Below, piece after piece: positions 1 to 9,745 of a stretch of 64,000 nt of DNA. The first letter of the stretch is position 1; every line of letters starts with the position of its first letter. A model generated the notes under the pieces. That model ran no database searches, was not told the origin of the DNA, and saw nothing but the letters and a program-made list of their open reading frames with translations. The DNA comes from Distichodus sexfasciatus (taxonomy: Eukaryota > Chordata > Actinopteri > Characiformes > Distichodontidae): assembly GCA_032718565.1 (NCBI GenBank), contig JAVGVS010000474.1, positions 1 through 64,000 of the forward strand, given 5' to 3'. The position numbers were made by a program, and so were the translations under genes.

Positions 1-185
1 AGGAGGAGGAGGAGAGGGGGGCAACGGAGCGCGCGTGAGGCGAGAGAAAGACAGAAAAAGGCGAATCCCATGATCGAAAAGCTGTCGTTCGAGGCTCCGT
101 TTTCACTTTCCTTGGCTTTATTAAGCCGTAGCGCAGACCGAAGACCCCGCGTTTTCTCAGACGAGCCGCGTCGAGGCTGCGATCG
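1..185 (+). other. sept3: sept3 noncoding first exon (5' UTR), possibly cut by the window edge
   Basis: This is CpG-rich DNA that ends at a consensus donor (GATCG/GTAAGT, intron from 186). The next acceptor in line with a septin start codon is at 1550. The true transcription start cannot be seen and may lie before base 1. An ATG at 70 opens a frame that would run out of phase past the main start (see findings), so I treat the exon as 5' UTR. The assignment to sept3 is an inference from position, strand and splice sites. Confidence 0.6.
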
Positions 186-1510
186 GTAAGTCCGTAAAGA
201 ACAATAACGTACGATGCGCACAAAGGGCTCCGGGATAATTAGGGTCTTTCGGGGATGCTCACGCCGGTTCTCTGCCCCAAATTCCACGTCCTCCCTCGAT
301 GTGAAGTGGGCGAAGTGCAAGCCCGGTGTTCAGTATTGCTCGCTTACAGCTGGATTAAGAGCAAATTAAGCAGGACGTGTGCAGGGAAAATCTCTCCGCT
401 TTAAGTGGCGTTTCTCGGGGAAATGCGAGGCTCGTATGAATAATCTGATTAAAGGGCGAACTACATAGCAGCGAGTTACTTCTCGTTTTGGGGCCATATG
501 GCCTGAATTTGGGCCATAGCCCCGTTGGGATGCAATGGACAGCACTTAATCCTGTTTGGACAGCATGTGTCTAGGGCTTTGTGAGCTTTAGAAAATGTCT
601 TTTCATTAAAAGAGATCATCAGAGCTCTACTATATTGGCTAATTGGGGAAACAAGCTTAGTGGTCTATGGTCCTACTGCACTGTAAAAACTGGAGCCACG
701 TCGCCTCGTCTCTCTGTATTTCTGTACAGTATATAGCAGAGATGACAAAGTTTGCTTTGACTTTGACTTTTATTCCCTATGTGCAAGGGTGTGACTTGAG
801 GGTTAATCATTGGTTATTATTTGGTGGAGGTTCTACTGGCCATGTTGTGATTATTTGGGAGGTTAGAACTAGGACTGCACAATATATTATTTCAGTATGG
901 TCATTGTGATGAATGTACAATCCTCATAGTGCAAGATGTGCAATGTCGAGTAAGGCAAACAAAATCAAATTTGTGATGCTACAACTTTTTAGGTGCTTGG
1001 TATAAAAGGAAAACTCACCTGGTTATCATTTTCAATGAGTCGTTTCCAAAAGGAGTCTGATATGACATAATTTACTCAACTTTAAGGCTTCTTGGTTAAA
1101 GACAGGATGGCAGTTTCGAGTTTAAAGTAAAAAAAGGCATTTTTTAAATGGTAAAAATAATTTTTAATTAGTTTTTTCTATACACGAGTATTCCAATTAC
1201 TGAAGAATGTTTAATGCTTTTCAAATTGAGTTACTTCAAAATGCATTTTGCAAAAAACATTGCAATGTCAATCTTTTCCCAAAATCGTGCAGTCACGCAG
1301 CATTAGCTATGACCCCCCATCCCCTCATAATCTACACCCATGCCTCTGAGAATTGCATGCTTAAAAGTGGCAGGTTCACCGCAAATTGCTTGGCCTAGAT
1401 GTTAAAGCACAGTGGAGCGTATTTTAGAGATAAAATCTTGCATTTGGACTTTTCCTTCACAAAACTGACCTTAGCACAGTTTTTCTAGGTTACTCTTTCT
1501 CCCTCATTCA

Positions 1511-1541
<31 letters not shown>

Positions 1542-1550
1542 ACACCACAG
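186..1550 (+). other. sept3 intron 1
   Basis: GT at 186 and AG at 1549-1550. A (CT)n run at about 1509-1536 forms the polypyrimidine tract before the acceptor. I see no coding or recognisable mobile sequence in the rest. Confidence 0.55.
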
Positions 1551-1552
1551 AC

Positions 1553-1787
1553 ATGTCGGAAATCGTGCCGCCGGAAGTAAGACCCAAACCGGCTGTCCCT
1601 GCCAAACCCTCTCATGTGGCCCCGCCACCTGGGGTTCCCCTTACACCCCTGCAGGGGTCAGGGGCCAGTGGTCAGGGGTCAGGAGGAGGCTCTACATTGC
1701 TAGGATATGTCGGGATAGACACTATCATTGAGCAGATGAGAAAGAAGACCATGAAGACGGGTTTCGACTTTAACATCATGGTTGTTG
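1553..1787 (+). CDS. sept3: sept3 coding exon 1 (residues 1-78)
   Basis: The exon begins at 1551 after CACAG. ATG at 1553 has G at -3. It encodes the Pro/Gly-rich tail, the YVGIDTIIEQMRKK helix and basic region, and the first GTPase strand NIMVV. Donor is G/GTTAGT, phase 1. Confidence 0.93.
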
Positions 1788-4700
1788 GTTAGTGCGATGA
1801 ATTTAATTAACAGCTTCAGAGTTGGAGTGTTGCTTGAAAAATAGAACACTTTCCTATCACCCTAACCCAGTCTCACAATGTTTAGACTTTAAGTTAGGAC
1901 TCAAATCAACAAATTCTGTACCTGCTGACAGCATCATTTAACTAATAAAGTATATGGAAAATAATATTACATCTGTTTGCACTCTTGGTTCATTATTTGC
2001 ATTCTCTCCTGATGTTGCTTCACTGTAGATATGGCAGCTTTGCTGTGAAAAAACCCCACACTATTTCACAAATAGCAACATTTGAAGCTGAAAGGCCACT
2101 TTCTTTTATCTGGGAGATTTTATATTGTTACTCACATTGATTGCTACTAGTATCTGAAAATGGGACTGTTTAACTCCAAACATCATCCTTCAGTTTTGTC
2201 TTTACTATCTTTCGTTCATTCTACAGCTCTCTCATTGTCTCTGTCGTCCTTTTTCTCCTCTAGGTCAGAGTGGTTTGGGGAAATCCACTCTGGTAAATAC
2301 TCTGTTTAAGTCTCAGGTGAGCAGGCGAAGCTCAGGATGGAGTCGTGATGAGAAGATCCCCAAAACTGTGGAGATTAAATCTGTGTCGCATGGTAAGGAA
2401 TGCACAGCTGGACTGCTAGTTAGCTAGTGTGTTGTTCTTATCTATGTATCTAGATCAAATTTCCTTGTGACAAGCTTAAGCTGTGTTTTGAACACCTGAC
2501 GCTGCTACTGGGGCCAAGCCAATTTGTACTGTTTACATCTATATATTGATCCTTGACTTTTCTGTGAGCCGGTTAGCACCAGCTTATCAGGCTAAACATT
2601 GAAGTATTATTTCAGCTTGGTTTTACTTCCAGATTAGTGTTCACAACCAGGTATGAAGACTGCTGAACAAATCTGGGGTGCGTTTCCCAAAAGCATAGTT
2701 GCTAACTATGTTAGCAGGTAACATATAGTGCACAATATCAACTAATATAACATAGTGTACAATAGCAATAGTGCTGCTAATGTAGTTAGCAACTGTGCTT
2801 TTGGGAACCGCACCCCTGGTCCCTTAGGTAGTTAATAATTAAGTAGATATTAATAATTTGTGAGATGTAGACACATTAGGGCTGGGTTAAAGGTCATAAC
2901 AAAAGGCCAACTAACTTCCACTTGAATAAATTAAGCTGTGTAAGTGATAGCAAATATGTTTCAATTGGAGAAAAGGTCATAATTTTGTCTTTGATATAAC
3001 GTTTCATCCGGCAGACAAGCCTATATTGTCTATAGGAACGTAGGCAATCTCTCTTCAAGGCTGGGCAATGGCAGAAGATTAACGCTGAATGCCCTTTGGG
3101 TGTCAGTGTTTATGAACAGCTGGCAAGCAGGAACCAATGGCATTTAGACCATCTGCAGATTTTGCCTTTATAATGTCAGCAGACTGAAAAAATGGCACAG
3201 CAAAAGACATTTAGTAGGCTAAATGGTTAATATTTGCCCAAATTGCAGGCAGATAAAGTATACTACTGTTGATTGATCAGGTCTGTATGACTTTGCCTGG
3301 AACAAGGCCTTCAAACAGCAGAAAAATCCTTTTGTGTATGTGAGTGTGTGTACATTCACTTCCAGTTGTCAGAGGTTGAAGTCCATGAAAAGCTTTTTGT
3401 GTTGATGCTTCTTTGCAATCGGCCAGAAATATCTTACATTAAAAGCAGCTCCCAGGACAATCTCATACACTTCCAGAAGCCCTGATATGCCACAAACGAT
3501 GCTTTTGAACACTACTTAAAACCATGTATCTGTGAAAATGCTATTATTTTAATAAGTACATGCGGAAACTATTGCCAGAAGTTCCTGTTTTCTCCATCAG
3601 TGGTCAAAGATTTCTAACTTTTTTGCTGTCTGAATCTAACCAGGGTGTTGCTGTGATTGTGTACATTCTAGTGATTGAGGAAGGTGGTGTAAAGATGAAA
3701 TTGACGGTGATTGACACCCCAGGATTTGGTGACCAGATCAACAATGAGAATTGGTGAGTAAAGCTATGTGTTTTTGGGCTTTTCAATAAGAACTTGTATC
3801 TTAATGTATTTTAATGGTTTTCCTATGAACTCCTGTGTGTAAAGCTGGGAGCCCATCTCCAAGTACATCAATGAGCAGTATGAGAAGTTTCTGAAGGAGG
3901 AAGTGAACATTGCCCGCAAAAAGCGAATCCCAGACACCCGAGTGCATTGCTGCCTGTATTTCATATCTCCGACGGGACACTCGTAAGTGTAAACATCCAA
4001 TGTGGATCCTAACTCTAAACGTCAGTAGCATCATATGGGAGGAGGAAGAGACGGTCATTGGTTTAACCACAAAAAGAACACATGCAAGATGAGTTGATCA
4101 TAGCTGCTTAACTTCCTTTCTATTGACAGAATTTTTCTGTTAAATGCGCTTGTGAATGAGTGGATATTTTTTGTTTGGTATATTCAAACAAGGTATAGAA
4201 TGTACAGTGTATATTTATTGTAATGCATAGTGAATAGTTACATTTTGTAGAGCCAGAATGCTAAGCTGAGATACAATAGTCAACTTGTGTGTATTGTGAG
4301 TTAGTGGCATAACAGTTAGTTGGCCCTGTGATTGGAAGGTCCCCTGTTCGAGTCCCGCACCGTTAAAGGTACCACTGAGGTACTCTTGAGCAGGGTACCG
4401 TCTGGTGCACATCAGCTACCCGCAGCTACTGTTTCGTTGTGGTGCACTGTGTGCTTTGCTGTGGTGTGTTCACAGTGACAAATAATCACTCACTCTCTCG
4501 CATATTTCTGAGGCTTTCCAAATCCACTACAACGAATGAAAGTGAGTGATTATTTGTCATTGTGAACACACCACAGTGCACCACAATGAAATGTGACCTC
4601 TGCATTTGACCCATCCATTGACCCTTGCAGCTAGCAAGGGTAGTGCTCGGGGACGATACCTTGCTCATTTAAAATTTCCTCAGACCTTCTGATCACGAGA

Positions 4701-7700
4701 ACACCCTACCGTTACGCCACCAACTGCCCAATACAATAAGCTCTAGTCCATTGTGATCTTTGACGCATCCACCATGTCCATTTCTCTGATTCCATCCTGT
4801 TACTACCCTGTCTTAACCACTTTCTCTAAAACCATGTTTATGTTTCAGTCTAAGGCAGCTGGATATCGAGTTTATGAAGCACTTGAGCCGATCGGTCAAC
4901 ATCATCCCCGTCATCGCCAAAGCGGACACCCTCACTCCTGAAGAAAAGACAGAGTTCAAGCAGAGGGTGAGAGAGGTTGAAGGCTGGATGGTTTTTTAGT
5001 TTTAATAAGATTTTTCGGGTTTCATAACTAAATCTTTTCCGTCTTCAGGTCAGGAAGGAGCTGGAGGTTTGTGGGATCGAGTTTTATCCACAGAAGGAGT
5101 TTGATGAGGACATGGAGGACAAGAGCGATAATGACAAGATCAGGGTATGGATGGAGAACCATCATGCTTGAAAAAGTCTCTCTTTACTTTGTGTCCTGCT
5201 GGTTATGCTGTAGGAATTTTTAAGAGTGCTATGCCACTTTCTGCTGGCACATTTGGAACATTACATAGCATGCTGTATCTGGCTTCTGGGTTTGACATTT
5301 GACCCAACTTTGCTTTTAATGGCAGACGAGTTTAAAGGACGTGATCAAGGTCCCAACTGGAGTTTTAATGATAGAGGCAGGACCTTGCTTGGGGGCCCAG
5401 CTGTGGTTTTAAAGATAGAGACAGGTTTAAGGACCTTGCTCGGGGGCCCAACAGTGGTTTTAAGGATAGAGATGGGTTTAGGCGTCTTGCTCAGGGTCCC
5501 AACTGTTATTTTAAAGATAAGGCAGGTTTAAAGACCATGCTGAGGCCCAACAGTGGTTTTAATGACAGACAAGTCTAGTGGGCTTGCTCGGGGGCCCAAC
5601 TGTGGTTTTAAAGATAAAGACAGGTTTAAGGACCTTGCTTAGGTGCCCAACTGTGGTTTTAATGACAGACAGGTCTAGTGGGCTTGCTCAGGTACCCAAC
5701 TGTGGTTTTTATGATAGAGACAGGTTTAAGGACTTTGCTTAGGGGCCCAGCTGTGGTTCTAAAGATATAGACAGGTTTAAGGACCTGGCTTAGGGTCCCA
5801 ACTGTGGTTTTAAATATAAGAGACAGGTTTAAGGACCTTGCTCAGGGATCCAACTGTGGTTTTAAAGATAGAGACACATTTAGGGGTCTTGCTCAGGGTC
5901 CCAACAGTAGTTCTGAAGATAGGGACAGGTTTAAAGAACTTGCTGGGGCCCAACAGTGGTTTTAATGACAGACCGGTCTAGTGGACTTGCTCAGGGGCCC
6001 AGTTGTGGTTTTAAACATAAGAGACAGGTTTAAGGGTCTTGCTCAGGATTGGAACTGTGGTTTTAAATATAGAGACAGGTTTAAGGACCATGCTAAGGCC
6101 CAACAGTGGTTTTAATGACAGACAGGTCTAGTGGGCTTGCTCAGGTGCCCACCTGTGGTTTTAAATATTAGAGACAGGTTTAAAGACCTTGCTGGGGCCC
6201 GACAGTGGTTTTAATGACAGACCGGTCTAGTGGACTTGCTCAGGAGCCCAACTGTGGTTTTAAAGATAGAGACAGGTTTAAAAACCATGCTCATGATTAA
6301 GAACCATGGTCATGAAGACCACTACATTTCCACTAGGGGTGGAAATTTGTGGAAATTTGAGTTTTGATTAATAAATGAATAAAGAAAAGTATGGAAGTAC
6401 ATGAGTTTATTTCTCTCTGTGCAAACAATAGCATCCATCATGAGAGAAAGAAAGAAAAGAACAGAAAGGTGTGCAAACCTTAAGGCAGCTAAAAGGAGTT
6501 ACTGTACCAAACAATGCAAGAAGACTACTAAAAAGCTCACAAAGAATTATTACAATCTTAAAAACAATACTTTTATGCTATTGGTAGATGCTGACTAAAA
6601 TATTTTGCAGTATTTTTTCCTTGCTCTTCCTTTTCTCTCTTGCTTGCTCTCATTCTTTGTTGCTCCAATTATTTCCGCTCTCTCACTCTTGCTGTGTATA
6701 TCTGTCGCACTTCATCTCACTCTCCATGTCTGTGGTGTCTTACAAATGTCTCCTCTCGTATGTGAGCTCGTGCGTTGGCATTGTATGCCTCATTAAATCA
6801 GTGTTTGTGTGTCTGTGCAGGAGGCCATGCCCTTTGCAGTTGTGGGAAGTGACAAAGAATACCAAGTCAACGGCAAGCGGATTCTGGGGAGGAAGACCGC
6901 CTGGGGAATAGTGGAAGGTGTGTTCTTGTGTCTGTTTGTGTGTGCTTGCTGTGCATCATCACACTTTTGTGTCACTCTCTGGCTTTCCAGTTACATCATG
7001 TCATGTCTAGCTAGAGGAGCACTGTCCTGACTCAGTGACAATAGGACCTTTCCTTCTGCTGACCCAGAAACAGCTTATACAACATCACAATGATACAGCT
7101 CTTCACAATGATACATGAATGTTTAAAAAAATGTTCTCATTTTTGGAGTTTTTCCCAAACTTATTGACAGATTACATACTAAGAAATTTAACCTCAGTGT
7201 TCTTGTCAGGTGCCGAATCGAAAAACTGGTTTCGACTGAAAACCAGTTCCAGTTGATCATTTCCATCAGAATTGTACAGCTCCAACGTTATCGATTCTTC
7301 CCAGAATGTCGTTTTCTGGTTTTCCTGAGTTTTGCATCACGCTACTTTACGTCAGACTCTCTGCGACTTGACCTTCAACCACGAGGAATCATGACACATA
7401 AATGATATTTTTAGTGATGTAAACACCATGTGCTGCATTTGTTTGTGCGCACGGCTCTCACACTCTCAACATTCACTAAAACGTTCCAGTGCAGTTAATT
7501 CTTCCCATTTATTACAGACAAAATGTATATTTTAGCTGATAAATAACAACAACCAGTGTTCTACTTACAGTACAGCCATTTACGCGTCAACAGTGCTATT
7601 GTGCCGCGCACTCTCATATGGAATGTATGGAATGCCCTCTTGTCAAAAATGTTTTTTTTCTCCCAGAAATGAGCTCAAAATTTGCCAAAATGTCAGTATT

Positions 7701-9745
7701 TCTATATTTTCCATTAATCAGAAAACATGTTTCCATTTTAAAATGTTAGGGAGTAAAAATAAATATAGTAAAAATGCATTATTTATTATCAGATAATTTT
7801 ATTCTATATCCAGATGGATTCCAAATGGATACAGAAGTGTTTCCACCTGGCACTAACCTTATTTTTATTCATTGTACTAAGCCATAGAATGTCTATGCAT
7901 AATAAAAACTCTGAATATGAATGTGTTCACAGTCTTGTGCAGACATCAGTTTGGGAAAAATAAAATAGTTGCTTTTGGTGCGGAAGACTGTGTAGAACTA
8001 CTTTTCTTCGCACTCAAAAAACTACTCATGAGTCCATAAGAGAAGTGATAAGGAATTGGATTGATAGGTAGAATCGACAATGGCACTGATATTGATAAAA
8101 TCGTATCAATTTCCACCCCTAATCTCACTGCACTGGAACATCATTTTACATATTTACACATTCATCTATTTTGTGTTAAGAAATCTGCCTGAATAATTTC
8201 TTGAAATTACTGTAGAATATATAGAAATAGGTTGATTTTGATATAAAATTAGGAACACAATCAGGAATAAATTATGAAAGAGAGAATCTATTTTTTTTCT
8301 ATGTGTTTTTGTCTGTGGATAGATTTCTACACCCTGGAAGTGGTGTACTTTGTTTTGTCTTTGTTCAAATTGTCTACACACACTTACAAATTACAGTTGC
8401 TTTTAGAGAAAATGTGTGTTGTGGCACACGGCTGGAGACAACACCCTGTGTATATGTGGGGGTGTGTGTGTGAATTGATCAGTTCCATGTTACAGCAGAT
8501 AGACAAACAGGAGGTTTCCACTTCACTGAGCCTCATTGCTGCCAGGAAGACAGAAAGAAAGGCAGAGAGAGAGAGAATGTGTGTATGTGTAAGACATTTT
8601 AAACACATCTTTGATGTATGGTGCCACGTCCACCAGAGCTTATCCGAAAAATCACCATGCAATATTATCAAGTGAATCAGATTATAAATTACCATCTGAT
8701 AGATATGAGTAATCGCTGGGGCAGTTGGTGGTGTAACAGTAGGGTGTTCGTGTTCAGAAGACCGCAGATTCGTATCCAGGGTTCGTAAAGTTACCACTGA
8801 GGTACTCATGAGCAAATTACCGTCCCTAAGCACTGCTCCCCGGGCACTGCCCTTGTTAGCTGCCCACTGCTCCTTCACGGATGGGTCAAATGCAGAGGTC
8901 ACATTTCATTGTGCTGTGGTGTGTTCACAATGACAAGTAATCACTCAATTTCACTAATTATAGACAAACTGGTATCTGCCCATAAATGACCATTTGAAAG
9001 AACTTACAAAAAGAAAACGGTTATGAGTGTTATAATTATGTAATTTGTTCACCAGAGGGAACAACTTCCATACTTTCTGTCTGCGTCTTGTTGCCAAATT
9101 TTCTCTCTGTCTTTATTTATTTAACTTTTAATGTTATCTTGTTATTGTGAGGACTCTACAACTACAACTACTCTACAACTACAAAAGTCAATAACAAGGA
9201 AAAAATCCAGGTTTATGTGATATATTTTTGTGCAAAAAAATATCTGCCTTTTTAAATCACCAAAAATTGGTATCAATCTTTAAAATCCTAAACTAGTCGA
9301 GTTCTAGTGTCCGCACAATACAGACTCACTACTAAAGCTCAATGCTATTTGCTCCAGAAACTATTCGAAAACTTTTTAATAAAGCTTCTCATTTTAAAGC
9401 TTAACTTTTTCAAGAAGATGAATGGTTGGTTGCATTCTTTTTTTCCAGTTGAGAATCCAAATCACTGCGAATTCTCTCTACTGCGAGATTTCTTGATCAG
9501 GTAAATCGGCACCATTGCAATACAGCAATTAAATATTTATATATTCGCCTTCTTGCACTTGCAAAGGATTCAAATGCATGTTCATGCTCAATTGCTTTTT
9601 CTTTCTGTTTAGATCTCACTTACAAGACCTCAAAGAAGTCACCCACAACATCCACTACGAGACGTATCGTGCCAAGAGGCTGAACGACAATGGCGGGCTA
9701 CACCCCATCTCCTCCAGCAGTGATACGCAAGAAAGCAACCTGTGA
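1553..9745 (+). CDS. sept3: Septin-3 (GTP-binding cytoskeletal protein), nine coding exons
   Basis: Joined exons are 1553-1787, 2264-2392, 3672-3753, 3845-3982, 4849-4966, 5049-5144, 6821-6917, 9449-9500 and 9613-9745. Total is 1080 nt (359 aa plus stop), close to the length of human SEPT3, and all phases agree. A Pro/Gly-rich N-terminus and a basic stretch (QMRKKTMK) precede the GTPase domain. G1 is GQSGLGKST (residues 79-87), G3 is DTPGFG (136-141) and G4 is AKAD (218-221). The protein ends soon after the septin unique element with no C-terminal coiled coil, as in the SEPT3/9/12 group. The start MSEIVPPEVRPKPAVPAKPS matches the vertebrate SEPT3 start. The tail DTQESNL resembles a known SEPT3 isoform end. 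Septins form filaments at membranes and SEPT3 is mainly neuronal (family knowledge). One oddity is LRQLD where I recall LRPLD in human SEPT3. Confidence 0.95.
2264..2392 (+). CDS. sept3: sept3 coding exon 2 (P-loop)
   Basis: Acceptor is CTCTAG. It encodes the G1 loop GQSGLGKST and the following VNTLFKSQ helix, then the switch I region to SVSH. Donor is CATG/GTAAGG, phase 1. Confidence 0.95.
2673..2818. mobile_element. Foldback MITE in sept3 intron
   Basis: The ends GGGGTGCGTTTCCCAAAAGC and the near-exact reverse complement GCTTTTGGGAACCGCACCCC form long inverted arms around a short centre. The whole unit is about 145 bp and has no coding capacity. This is a typical nonautonomous foldback element. 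Confidence 0.75.
3672..3753 (+). CDS. sept3: sept3 coding exon 3 (G3 motif)
   Basis: Acceptor is TTCTAG. It encodes VIEEGGVKMKLTVIDTPGFG and then DQINNEN, with G3 at DTPGFG. Donor is TTG/GTGAGT, phase 2. Confidence 0.95.
3845..3982 (+). CDS. sept3: sept3 coding exon 4
   Basis: Acceptor is GTAAAG. It encodes the WEPISKYINEQYEKFLKEE helix region and RVHCCLYFISPTGHS. Donor is CTC/GTAAGT, phase 2. Confidence 0.95.
4303..4500 (+). mobile_element. tRNA-derived SINE, + orientation (intron between sept3 coding exons 4 and 5)
   Basis: A tRNA-like head (TAACAGTTAGTTGG, box B GTTCGAGTCCC) is followed by the block ACCACTGAGGTACTC and a tail with TGTGTTCACAGTGACAAATA then ATCACTC. It belongs to the same family as the copies at 4535, 8718, 24705 and 60240. 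Confidence 0.75.
4535..4732 (-). mobile_element. tRNA-derived SINE, - orientation, facing the 4303 copy
   Basis: Read on the minus strand it has a tRNA-like head (GCGTAACGGTAGGGTG), then GGGTCAAATGCAGAGGTCAC and the TGTGTTCACAATGACAAATA tail. It is inverted relative to the 4303 copy with only a short spacer. Confidence 0.75.
4849..4966 (+). CDS. sept3: sept3 coding exon 5 (G4 motif)
   Basis: Acceptor is TTTCAG. It encodes SLRQLDIEFMKHLSRSVN and the G4 motif in IPVIAKADTLTPEEK. Donor is AGG/GTGAGA, phase 0. Confidence 0.95.
5049..5144 (+). CDS. sept3: sept3 coding exon 6
   Basis: Acceptor is CTTCAG. It encodes VRKELEVCGIEFYPQKEFDE and then DMEDKSDNDKIR, typical of SEPT3. Donor is AGG/GTATGG, phase 0. 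Confidence 0.94.
5335..6300 (+). repeat. Minisatellite, about 19 copies of a 50-bp unit (intron between sept3 coding exons 6 and 7)
   Basis: The recurring core is CTTGCTC, GGGCCCAAC and GTGGTTTTAA. Counting GTGGTTTTAA-type cores gives about 19 units at about 50-bp spacing. Units fall into two types. One continues AGATAGAGACAGGTTTAAGG and the other continues TGACAGACAGGTCTAGTGGG. An open frame at 5226-5531 is a by-product of the repeat. Confidence 0.9.
6821..6917 (+). CDS. sept3: sept3 coding exon 7
   Basis: Acceptor is GTGCAG. It encodes EAMPFAVVGSDKEYQVNGKR and ILGRKTAWGIVE, the start of the septin unique element. Donor is GAAG/GTGTGT, phase 1. Confidence 0.95.
7205..8121. mobile_element. 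Decayed DNA-transposon remnant in sept3 intron
   Basis: The left part (GAATCGAAAAACTGGTTTCG) and the right end (ATCGTATCAATTTCCACCCC) look like a common teleost hAT-like nonautonomous family. There is no intact coding sequence. Family assignment is from recall, and the left boundary is uncertain. Confidence 0.4.
8718..8953 (+). mobile_element. tRNA-derived SINE, + orientation
   Basis: Contains GGCAGTTGGTGGTGTAACAG, ACCACTGAGGTACTCATGAG, GATGGGTCAAATGCAGAGGT and TGTGTTCACAATGACAAGTA in order. It is the most complete copy of this SINE family in the window. Confidence 0.8.
9449..9500 (+). CDS. sept3: sept3 coding exon 8
   Basis: A short 52-nt exon after TTCCAG. It encodes VENPNHCEFSLLRDFLIR, the septin unique element. 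Donor is CAG/GTAAAT, phase 2. Confidence 0.94.
9613..9745 (+). CDS. sept3: sept3 terminal coding exon
   Basis: Acceptor is GTTTAG. It encodes SHLQDLKEVTHNIHYETYRA, KRLNDNGGL and a serine-rich tail ending DTQESNL, then TGA at 9743-9745. Confidence 0.94.

Noticed and set aside
5226..5531. 101-aa ORF in the sept3 intron
   Set aside because: It is a read-through of the 50-bp minisatellite, and the frame fails within the repeat.
5335..6300. Regular spacing that could suggest a CRISPR array
   Set aside because: The host is eukaryotic, the units are contiguous with no unique spacers, and there are no cas genes.
8384..8902. 172-aa antisense ORF
   Set aside because: It overlaps a SINE and noncoding intron DNA. 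The composition is that of repeat translation.
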